A program made the position numbers and the translations under genes. 5,158 bases of DNA from Pseudolysobacter sp. (GTDB lineage: Bacteria; Pseudomonadota; Gammaproteobacteria; Xanthomonadales; Rhodanobacteraceae). This document shows, one piece after another, positions 1-5,158 of the stretch. Location of the stretch: contig JANXUW010000036.1 in assembly GCA_025351985.1 (NCBI GenBank), positions 1 to 5,158 on the forward strand, given 5' to 3'. A model generated the notes under the pieces. It was not told the origin of the DNA. It worked only from the letters and a program-made list of their open reading frames with translations, and made no database searches. Position 1 is the first letter of the stretch. The number at the start of each line of letters is the position of its first letter.

Positions 1-103
1 TGATACGCGGCGGCGTTTTTGTCGCAGCCACACGTGGCTTCGCTGCTTCGGGCGATTTCACCGCAGCACGCGGTCGCGGTTTGAGTGGTGGCTGATCCGA
101 CAT
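1..103 (-). CDS. N-terminal fragment of a divergent gene, Pro/Lys/Arg/Ala-rich start, function unknown
   Basis: Reading the minus strand from the ATG at 103-101 gives an uninterrupted frame to the window edge. It is 34 codons long and starts MSDQPPLKPRPRAAVKSPEA. An in-frame TAA lies 12 bases upstream of the ATG (TAA ACT CGG CGG ATG), so this is the first possible ATG start. The residues are almost all Pro, Lys, Arg, Ala, Thr and Val with no hydrophobic run, which suggests a basic, disordered cytosolic leader rather than a signal peptide. Such leaders precede many unrelated domains, including RNA-modifying enzymes, DNA-binding proteins and polymerase subunits, so I assign no function. The Shine-Dalgarno is poor: a GGCGG sits directly against the ATG, too close to be typical. 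The gene is cut by the window edge. A chance open frame in GC-rich DNA is the alternative. Confidence 0.6.
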   Translation of the reverse strand, partial: MSDQPPLKPRPRAAVKSPEAAKPRVAATKTPPRI

Positions 104-301
104 CCGCCGAGTTTACCCGCGGTGCCGTGCGCTGTCGCATACCTCCGGTTGTCGGCAACGCCATGCCGCCTGTCCTTCGTCTGCACGAAATCGGGCGAAT
201 AGAGGTTCGTTATCGGGCCGACACGGTGTTCAATGGGAGACAGCGCTCACGCATCGATCAATAGTTGGTGTGCGAGCGATCTTCGCCAGGGAGAGTTCCT
301 C
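104..301. promoter_or_regulatory. Divergent intergenic region
   Basis: About 198 bases separate the divergent starts at 103 (minus) and 302 (plus), so promoters for both genes should lie here. I see no sigma-70 pair with good matches to TTGACA and TATAAT at proper spacing. Only weak AT-richer spots occur, such as GAATAG near 194 and GTTATC near 209. Two very short inverted repeats are present (GTTG/CAAC at 148-159 and TTCGT/ACGAA at 176-189), both at a size expected by chance. No riboswitch or small RNA is recognisable. The reading frame of the plus-strand gene stays open back to an ATG at 233, but that stretch is not convincingly coding. Confidence 0.45.
288..294 (+). promoter_or_regulatory. 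Ribosome binding site deciding the start of the HzsA-like gene
   Basis: AGGGAGA lies seven bases before the ATG at 302, a good purine-rich Shine-Dalgarno at normal spacing. The upstream in-frame ATG at 233 has only a weak purine stretch of its own. Starting there would also put 23 mostly polar residues in front of the hydrophobic export signal. The start at 302 is therefore preferred. Confidence 0.75.
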
Positions 302-2656
302 ATGTCAGTCACGCAAGGTTTGTTCGCCGCGATATTCTTTTGCGCCAGCGCCGCTGCAGCCGCTACATCGCCAGCGGTCGTGCCGCATCCGATCCTGTTC
401 GTGACCCAGGTGCCGACCGGTTACGACTTCGTCACGATGAATGTTTCTTCGCCGTTCGCGAACCATCTGCCGACCACGCTCGCGGCACCGCGCGGCGGCG
501 ATCTGGTGCTGATGTCGACCAGCGGCACGCTGCGTTTTCTGACGCAGGAAGCAGGTTACGGCAGCAGCGGCGGTGCCACCGTGATGACCGGCAACCAGGC
601 GATTGCGGTACGCGATCCGGCCATCGCATTCGATGCGAGCAAGGCGATTTTCAGCATGGTCGTCGGCGCGCCGGTCACCATCGGCGGTGCCGAAAACTAC
701 AGCTGGCAACTGTACGAAATCACCAATCTGCAACAGGTGCTGAGCGGACAAATACCGATCGTGCAAAAGGTCGCGAATCAACCCGCGCTACCGTTCAACA
801 ATATCCAGCCGAATTATCTGAGCGACGGCAGCATCGTGTTTGTCAGCGACCTTCCACGCAACGGCGCGATGGCCTTGTATCCGATCTACGACGAATATCG
901 CGCGCAACCGGCGAACAGCGGATTGTGGCGTATCGATGTCGCGAGCGGCGCCCTCGGCATGATCGAAAATACGCCGTCGGGTTCGTTCAATCCGTTCGTC
1001 GACAGTTTCGGCCGGCTGGTGTTTTCGCGCTGGGATCACATGAACCAGGACATCAACGACGATCCGAGCGCGCCGACCGGATTCACGCCGTTCGATTACA
1101 GCTCGGAGGCCGCGAACGCCACGACCACGAGCGCGACCGAGTTGTATCCCGAGCCGATCAAGCATGTTGCCAGCAGCGTATTGAACGGCTTCGAGATCAA
1201 CCAGTTTTTCCCATGGGCGGTGAACCAGGATGGCAGCAACGAGGAAATTCTCAATCACATCGGTCGGCATGAGCTCAAACAAAGTTTCACTCGCAATTAC
1301 ACCAACGATGCCAACCTGATCGATTTCAACGCCGCCACATCGGGCCGCACCAATCAGAAATCGATCAACAACCTTTTCCAGATCCGCGAAGATCCCACCA
1401 CGCCCGGACGTTATTTCGGCGTCGACGGGTCCGAGTTCCAGATGCACCGCTCGGGCCAGATCGTCGCGCTTACGGCGGCGTCTGGCAGTCCGCCGACATT
1501 GCTGAATCCGAATGCGATGACCGTGACTTACATCACCGATCCGCAGACCAGCACGTATCTTTTTACCGGCGCATCGTATCCGTACAACATCGGTCATTTT
1601 CGCGATCCGCTGCCGATGAGCGACGGCAGTCTGATCGCCGCCTTCGCCAATATTCCGGGCGGCGAAAACAATGTCGGCCCATTGCCTTTGCCACCGAGCA
1701 ACTATCAATTCCATTTGTATACTTTGACCACGATCAGCCAGAACAGCGCGACCGAATACGTGCCATCGGCCAATCCGCTGATCACCGGCGGCATCAGCAA
1801 AACCGGCCTCAAATACAACTACGCATCGAACATCAGCGGACAAGCCAGCGGCACCGTGAACTACAGCGGAGCGTTGTGGGAACTGCAACCGGTCGAGGTC
1901 GTTGCGCGTGCCGTACCAGCGCAGACCGCGCAGGCGCCGATCAGCGGCACACCCGAGCAAACCGTGTTCGACAACTTCAATCAGAGTCACCCGAACAACG
2001 GTGTCAGCGTGGCGCAGATGCAGCAGTTTCTGCAGAACCAGAATCTCGCGCTGGTGGTGATTCGCAATGCCACCTCGCGCGATCGTGCCGACCAGCAGCA
2101 ACCGTACAACCTCAGTGTGCCGAGCGGCGCACAGACGATCAGCAACCTGCTCGCCTACGCCGGACCACCGTTGTATTGCATCGATCGAATGCAGTTTTTC
2201 GAGGCCGATCAGGTGCGCGGCCTGTATCCGTCCACCGGCACGATCGCGAATGCTTTGCCCGGTCGTCGCCCGATCGCCAGGCCGCTGAACGATATACACG
2301 CGTTGCAGTTCAACATGCCGGGCGACATGACGGTGCCGGGCAGCCAATTCATCGCCGCGGATGGATCGGTCGCGCTGTTCGTACCCGCGCAACGACCGAT
2401 GGCATGGCAATCGCTGGCGCCATCAACGACTTGTGGTTCGTCGGCTTTGCCGCCCAACGCAACCGTGGTGCGCGAGCGTTACTGGATCGAATTCCAGCCC
2501 GGCGAAATCCGCGCCTGCAACAGTTGCCACGGCATCAACCAGACCAATCAGGCCGGCCAGCCCGCACCGGTCAATCCACCACAGGCGCTGACCGATTTGT
2601 TGGTCTGGTGGAAATTACATGGCGATGAAATTTTCTACGACGGTTTCGGGCCGTAG
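302..2656 (+). CDS. Exported HzsA-like (hydrazine synthase alpha middle-domain type) protein with C-terminal mono-heme cytochrome c module
   Basis: This 784-residue protein begins with a signal peptide (MSVTQGLFAAIFFCASAAAAA, probable cleavage near residues 20-22), so it should act in the periplasm or outside the cell. Residues ~30-560 show beta-propeller-like strands and the family phrases QPNYLSDGSIVFVSD, SFNPFVDSFGRLVFSRWDH and LPMSDGSLIAAF. I recognise these from proteins annotated with the hydrazine synthase alpha middle domain. The C-terminal part has DGSVALFVPAQRPMAWQ, then RERYWIEFQPGEIRACNSCHG. The heme-c motif is C739-x-x-C742-H743 (bases 2516-2530). C626 and C711 are the other cysteines of the mature protein and could form a disulfide. 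True anammox HzsA carries a catalytic heme in its middle domain. No second CxxCH exists here, so hydrazine synthesis is very unlikely and the substrate is unknown. The protein ends EIFYDGFGP, a possible C-terminal tag. The start at 302 was chosen for its ribosome binding site and signal peptide. The FMN/Fe-S gene follows after 73 bases on the same strand. The family call is from memory. Confidence 0.82.
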   Translation: MSVTQGLFAAIFFCASAAAAATSPAVVPHPILFVTQVPTGYDFVTMNVSSPFANHLPTTLAAPRGGDLVLMSTSGTLRFLTQEAGYGSSGGATVMTGNQAIAVRDPAIAFDASKAIFSMVVGAPVTIGGAENYSWQLYEITNLQQVLSGQIPIVQKVANQPALPFNNIQPNYLSDGSIVFVSDLPRNGAMALYPIYDEYRAQPANSGLWRIDVASGALGMIENTPSGSFNPFVDSFGRLVFSRWDHMNQDINDDPSAPTGFTPFDYSSEAANATTTSATELYPEPIKHVASSVLNGFEINQFFPWAVNQDGSNEEILNHIGRHELKQSFTRNYTNDANLIDFNAATSGRTNQKSINNLFQIREDPTTPGRYFGVDGSEFQMHRSGQIVALTAASGSPPTLLNPNAMTVTYITDPQTSTYLFTGASYPYNIGHFRDPLPMSDGSLIAAFANIPGGENNVGPLPLPPSNYQFHLYTLTTISQNSATEYVPSANPLITGGISKTGLKYNYASNISGQASGTVNYSGALWELQPVEVVARAVPAQTAQAPISGTPEQTVFDNFNQSHPNNGVSVAQMQQFLQNQNLALVVIRNATSRDRADQQQPYNLSVPSGAQTISNLLAYAGPPLYCIDRMQFFEADQVRGLYPSTGTIANALPGRRPIARPLNDIHALQFNMPGDMTVPGSQFIAADGSVALFVPAQRPMAWQSLAPSTTCGSSALPPNATVVRERYWIEFQPGEIRACNSCHGINQTNQAGQPAPVNPPQALTDLLVWWKLHGDEIFYDGFGP

Positions 2657-2729
2657 CTGCACGCATGTCTCGCCGATCTCGCTACACAGCGTTATTCTCG
2701 CGCTGGTCGTTCTGGCATGAGTCATCATC
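2657..2729 (+). other. Short spacer between the two plus-strand genes
   Basis: These 73 bases between the TAG at 2654-2656 and the ATG at 2730 hold no hairpin followed by a T-run. Read-through from the HzsA-like gene into the FMN/Fe-S gene is therefore possible. I see no clear promoter. The Shine-Dalgarno for the downstream gene is weak: only GAG at 2719-2721 is near the right distance. Its start rests on the in-frame TGA at 2718-2720 just upstream and on the N-terminal membrane segments. Confidence 0.5.
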
Positions 2730-4370
2730 ATGAAAAATCCGCTGCCGTCGCGTTATTTTGCGTTTGCCTTTTGCGTGCTGGTTCTGCTGTTATCGCTGAG
2801 CCTGCTGTCGTTCGGCATCGGCTGGTGGATCGTTGCGGCGATCAGCGCGGCGCTGGTGATTGTCGGCATCTGGGATATCAGCCAGCACCACACCACCCTG
2901 CGCCGAAATTATCCGCTGCTCGCGCATTTCCGCTATTTTTTCGAGGCGATCCGACCGGAAATTCGGCAGTATCTGGTCGAGTCGGATACCGACGAAGTTC
3001 CGTACTCGCGCGCGCAACGTTCGATCGTTTATCAGCGTGCGAAAAATGCGCTGGACCTGCGTCCGTTCGGCACCGAGCTGAATGTGTACGAATCGCAATA
3101 CGAGTGGATCAACCATTCGCTCGCGCCGGCGAAAATCGCCGATCACAATTTTCGCCTACCGATCGGCGGCAAGGATTGCACGCAACCGTATGCGGCGAGT
3201 GTGTTCAATATCTCGGCGATGAGTTTCGGCGCGCTGTCGGCGAATGCGATCCGCGCGCTCAACGAAGGCGCGCGCCGCGGCGGTTTTTATCACGACACCG
3301 GCGAAGGTTCGATCTCGCAATATCACCGCGAAAACGGCGGCGACCTGTGCTGGGAAATCGGCTCGGGATATTTCGGCTGTCGCAATGACGACGGCAGTTT
3401 CAGCGAAGAACGTTTCACTGCCAACGCCGCATCTTCGCAAGTGAAAATGATCGAGATCAAGCTCAGCCAGGGCGCCAAGCCCGGCCACGGCGGCGTGTTG
3501 CCGGCGGCGAAAGTGTCGCCGGAAATCGCCGCGGCGCGCGGTGTGAAAATCGGTGTCGATTGTGTATCGCCGGCCGCGCACAGCGCGTTCCACACGCCGG
3601 AAGAATTGTTGCGTTTCGTCGCGCGACTGCGGGTTTTATCCGGCGGCAAACCGACCGGATTCAAGCTCGCGATCGGCCATCCGTGGGAATGGTTCGGCAT
3701 CGCCAAGGCGATGCTCAGCACCGGTCTGTTGCCGGATTTCATCGTCGTCGACGGCGGCGAAGGCGGCACTGGTGCGGCGCCGATGGAGTTCACCGATCAT
3801 GTCGGCGCGCCGCTGCGCGAAGCCCTGCTGCTCGTGCACAACACCCTGGTCGGTATCGGCCTGCGCGAGCAGATCCGCATCGGCGCGAGCGGCAAGATCA
3901 CCAGCGCGTTCGATATCGCGCGCACGCTTGCGCTCGGCGCCGACTGGTGCAATGCGGCACGCGGATTCATGTTCGCGCTCGGCTGCATTCAATCGCAGAA
4001 CTGCCACACCGATCGTTGCCCGACCGGCGTCGCCACGCAAGATGCCGCACGCCAGCGCGCGCTGGTGGTGCCGGACAAGGCCGATCGCGTGATGAATTTC
4101 CACGAGAACACGCTCAAGGCGCTGAAGGAATTGATCGCCGCATCGGGCCTCAATCATCCCAGCGAGATCGGCCCCGAGCATGTGATCCGGCGCGTGTCGC
4201 CGACCGAGATCCGCGCGCTCGCCGCGCTATACAATTTTCTCGAACCGGGCGAGCTGATCAACGGTGTGCCGGATCACGCGGTGTTCAAGAAATTCTGGCA
4301 GGTGGCGCGACCCGATACATTTGCGCCGCCGCCGGATGTGCTGGCTTTGCGGCTGGTCAAGGCGCGCTAA
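2730..4370 (+). CDS. Membrane-anchored FMN-binding glutamate synthase family protein (stand-alone synthase domain, 3Fe-4S)
   Basis: The 546-residue product matches the central FMN/iron-sulfur domain of glutamate synthase (Glu_synthase, COG0069 type). Residues ~9-27 and ~30-47 form two hydrophobic helices, followed by a basic stretch, so the catalytic part is probably tethered at the cytosolic face of the inner membrane. Family landmarks in order are: RPFGTELNVYESQYEWINHS; FNISAMSFGALS (159-170); GEGSIS (191-196) and GYFGCR; AKPGHGGVLPAAKVSPEIAA (from 249); the FMN-phosphate region DGGEGGTGAAP (341-351); and C419-x5-C425-x4-C430 with PTGVATQ. The cysteine spacing equals that of the 3Fe-4S cluster of bacterial glutamate synthase large subunits. 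The N-terminal glutamine amidotransferase domain and the C-terminal GxGxG beta-helix of full-length GltB are both absent. Ammonia channelling from glutamine therefore cannot occur within this chain. Proteins of this form are common in proteobacteria, usually annotated only by family, and their reaction is unproven. The first possible ATG was used because an in-frame TGA lies at 2718. It could share a transcript with the heme gene upstream. Confidence 0.93.
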   Translation: MKNPLPSRYFAFAFCVLVLLLSLSLLSFGIGWWIVAAISAALVIVGIWDISQHHTTLRRNYPLLAHFRYFFEAIRPEIRQYLVESDTDEVPYSRAQRSIVYQRAKNALDLRPFGTELNVYESQYEWINHSLAPAKIADHNFRLPIGGKDCTQPYAASVFNISAMSFGALSANAIRALNEGARRGGFYHDTGEGSISQYHRENGGDLCWEIGSGYFGCRNDDGSFSEERFTANAASSQVKMIEIKLSQGAKPGHGGVLPAAKVSPEIAAARGVKIGVDCVSPAAHSAFHTPEELLRFVARLRVLSGGKPTGFKLAIGHPWEWFGIAKAMLSTGLLPDFIVVDGGEGGTGAAPMEFTDHVGAPLREALLLVHNTLVGIGLREQIRIGASGKITSAFDIARTLALGADWCNAARGFMFALGCIQSQNCHTDRCPTGVATQDAARQRALVVPDKADRVMNFHENTLKALKELIAASGLNHPSEIGPEHVIRRVSPTEIRALAALYNFLEPGELINGVPDHAVFKKFWQVARPDTFAPPPDVLALRLVKAR

Positions 4371-4414
4371 TTTGGTATCGCACGGCGAGCATGCCGATTG
4401 GCAAATCGCGATGA
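4371..4414. other. Convergent intergenic spacer without a clear terminator
   Basis: Only 44 bases separate the TAA of the FMN/Fe-S gene from the TAA of the cytochrome gene on the other strand. A small hairpin is possible (CGATT 4395-4399, loop GGCA, AATCG 4404-4408), as is CGGC/GCCG around 4383-4396. Neither is strong or followed by a T-run. Termination may be Rho-dependent, or the two transcripts may overlap at their 3' ends. Confidence 0.4.
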
Positions 4415-5116
4415 TTATTCGCCGAGCTGCGACAGCCACGCCGCGATCGATTTTGCGCTGGCATCGTCGATGTTCTGCGCCACGCCGCGCATGATCCGCG
4501 CATTCGACGTATCGTGGATCTTGTCGTCGCGATAACTCGCCAGGCGTGCGGCAATGTAGTCGGCGTGTTGTCCGCGCAGCAACGGAAACAGTCGATAGAA
4601 TGCGGTGCGATCGCTCAACGGATGACCGTCCGCGCGCACGCCATGGCAACCCTGGCACGGCGGAATTCCACGCGCCGCATCGCCCTCGCGAAACAGTCGC
4701 TCGCCATCGTTCGCGAGTTGGGCATCGACCGTCGCCGGCACGGCAGCATGGCGCGCCGCGGCGGAAAAATACGCGGCGATATTGCGCATGTCGCTATCGC
4801 TCAGATCCTTCACTTGCGGTGTCATCGGCGAAGCCGGATCGGCGCGGCGCTGGAAGCCGCGCAATGCGTGATAAATGTACTCGGCGCGTTGCCCGGCCAG
4901 CACCGGAAACTGCGGCACGACGGCGTTGCCTTGCGTACCGTGGCACGCGCTGCAGACTGTAACCTTGGTTTCGCCTGCAGCGGCGTCGCCGTGGATCGCG
5001 GTGACATGACGCAGGTCGACAAAATCCGTCGCCGCGTTCGCCACGAATGTCATTGACGACAATACGGCGAGCAGTGGCGCGAGCCGCGCGAGGCGAGAGT
5101 TCATCGTCATTTTCAT
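4415..5116 (-). CDS. Periplasmic di-heme cytochrome c, c4 type
   Basis: The 233-residue protein has a clear signal peptide (basic start, then LAPLLAVLSSMTFVANA, with cleavage expected after A28), leaving about 205 residues, the usual size for cytochrome c4. Two similar halves each carry one heme. The first has C55SACH59 (bases 4940-4954) with M98 in ASPMTPQVKDLSD as likely axial ligand. The second has C154QGCH158 (bases 4643-4657) with M209 in RIMRGVAQNI as likely ligand. Phrases such as GDAAAGETKVTVCSACHG, PVLAGQRAEYIYHALRGF and FPLLRGQHADYIAARLASY are typical of the c4 fold. Members shuttle electrons in the periplasm, often to terminal oxidases or from outer-membrane partners. Three ATGs lie within the first five codons. 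The one at 5116 is chosen because it overlaps the stop of the preceding gene as ATGA, implying translational coupling. No good Shine-Dalgarno is visible. The specific redox partner cannot be told from this window. Confidence 0.93.
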   Translation of the reverse strand: MKMTMNSRLARLAPLLAVLSSMTFVANAATDFVDLRHVTAIHGDAAAGETKVTVCSACHGTQGNAVVPQFPVLAGQRAEYIYHALRGFQRRADPASPMTPQVKDLSDSDMRNIAAYFSAAARHAAVPATVDAQLANDGERLFREGDAARGIPPCQGCHGVRADGHPLSDRTAFYRLFPLLRGQHADYIAARLASYRDDKIHDTSNARIMRGVAQNIDDASAKSIAAWLSQLGE

Positions 5117-5158
5117 AACCGGATATTCAACAGCAAGCCGATCAGATTGGCGCTGTAG
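5113..5158 (-). CDS. C-terminal fragment of the gene upstream of cytochrome c4, possible outer-membrane beta-barrel end
   Basis: From the window edge the minus strand reads YSANLIGLLLNIRL and then TGA (5115-5113), which overlaps the cytochrome ATG by four bases. ATGA overlaps are typical of co-translated operon partners, which supports this frame as real. The alternating hydrophobic pattern (Y-A-L-G-L-N...) ending at the terminus resembles the last strand of an outer-membrane barrel, although the final residue is Leu rather than the usual Phe. A MtrB/PioB-like porin would fit a cytochrome neighbour, but only 14 residues are visible. One other minus-strand frame is also open over these 46 bases (the one continuous with the cytochrome gene, without a start codon), so the evidence is thin. 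Confidence 0.42.
   Translation of the reverse strand, partial: YSANLIGLLLNIRL

Noticed and set aside
26..39. Palindrome AGCCACACGTGGCT near the left edge.
   Set aside because: It lies inside the partial minus-strand coding region and is explained by ordinary codons. There is no second copy to suggest a binding site.
148..189. Two small inverted repeats in the divergent spacer (148-159 and 176-189).
   Set aside because: Stems of four and five base pairs are expected by chance in about 200 bases. There is no repetition or clear promoter overlap to suggest operators.
233..301. Upstream in-frame ATG at 233 as the start of the HzsA-like protein.
   Set aside because: It adds 23 mainly polar residues before the hydrophobic export signal. 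The ATG at 302 has a better-placed AGGGAGA and begins directly with a normal signal peptide.
265..1272. A 335-codon plus-strand frame overlapping the start of the HzsA-like gene.
   Set aside because: The product is extremely Arg-rich and low in hydrophobic residues, typical of an out-of-frame shadow. The signal peptide, family phrases and heme motif are all in the other frame.
788..2410. A 540-codon open frame on the minus strand opposite the HzsA-like gene.
   Set aside because: It lies wholly inside a well-supported gene. Its translation is Arg/Ala/His/Val-rich without recognisable domains, a signal peptide or a good start. Long antisense frames are common in GC-rich DNA because of third-position bias.
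302..2656. Reading the HzsA-like gene as evidence for anammox-type hydrazine synthesis.
   Set aside because: HzsB- and HzsC-like genes are not visible, the middle-domain heme motif is absent, and the context does not resemble an anammox planctomycete. Only the fold family is shared.
4383..4408. Candidate intrinsic terminator between the convergent genes.
   Set aside because: The stems are only four to five base pairs and no T-run follows on either strand, so it is not a supported Rho-independent terminator.
3560..4414. A 284-codon plus-strand frame within and beyond the FMN/Fe-S gene.
   Set aside because: It is an Arg/His-rich shadow. The conserved glutamate-synthase motifs, including the three cluster cysteines, are all in the frame starting at 2730.

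Overview
The window looks like chromosomal DNA from a GC-rich gammaproteobacterium, most likely of the Xanthomonadales (Rhodanobacteraceae/Lysobacteraceae type). The evidence is the base and codon composition, the protein types present, and the C-terminus of the large secreted protein (...EIFYDGFGP). As I remember it, that ending resembles an 'IFxDGF' ending common on exported proteins of that order. The assignment is an inference; no rRNA, tRNA, mobile element, CRISPR array or integration signature is visible.

Layout, left to right. (1) Positions 1-103, minus strand: the first 34 codons of a divergent gene with a Pro/Lys/Arg/Ala-rich, probably disordered N-terminus. (2) 104-301: a divergent intergenic region with a good ribosome binding site at its right end. 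(3) 302-2656, plus: an exported protein of 784 residues. It resembles the family carrying the hydrazine-synthase alpha 'middle' domain (beta-propeller-like repeats), followed by a C-terminal mono-heme cytochrome c module (CNSCH). (4) 2730-4370, plus: a membrane-anchored, stand-alone FMN / 3Fe-4S glutamate-synthase-type domain protein of 546 residues, with two N-terminal membrane segments and no glutamine amidotransferase domain. (5) 4415-5116, minus and convergent: a periplasmic di-heme cytochrome c of the c4 type. (6) 5113-5158, minus: the last 14 codons of the gene upstream of the cytochrome. Its TGA overlaps the cytochrome ATG as ATGA, and its last residues resemble a closing outer-membrane beta-strand.

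The three complete genes all encode redox proteins in or facing the envelope. The mono-heme and di-heme proteins could pass electrons in the periplasm, and the FMN/Fe-S protein sits at the inner membrane. The sequence does not prove that they form one pathway. The cytochrome is transcribed towards the other two and appears to belong to a separate operon with its upstream partner. No obviously new defence or mobile system is present. The most interesting items are the HzsA-like exported heme protein of unknown function, its C-terminal tail, the orphan FMN/Fe-S synthase domain, and the coupled beta-barrel-like/cytochrome gene pair at the right edge.
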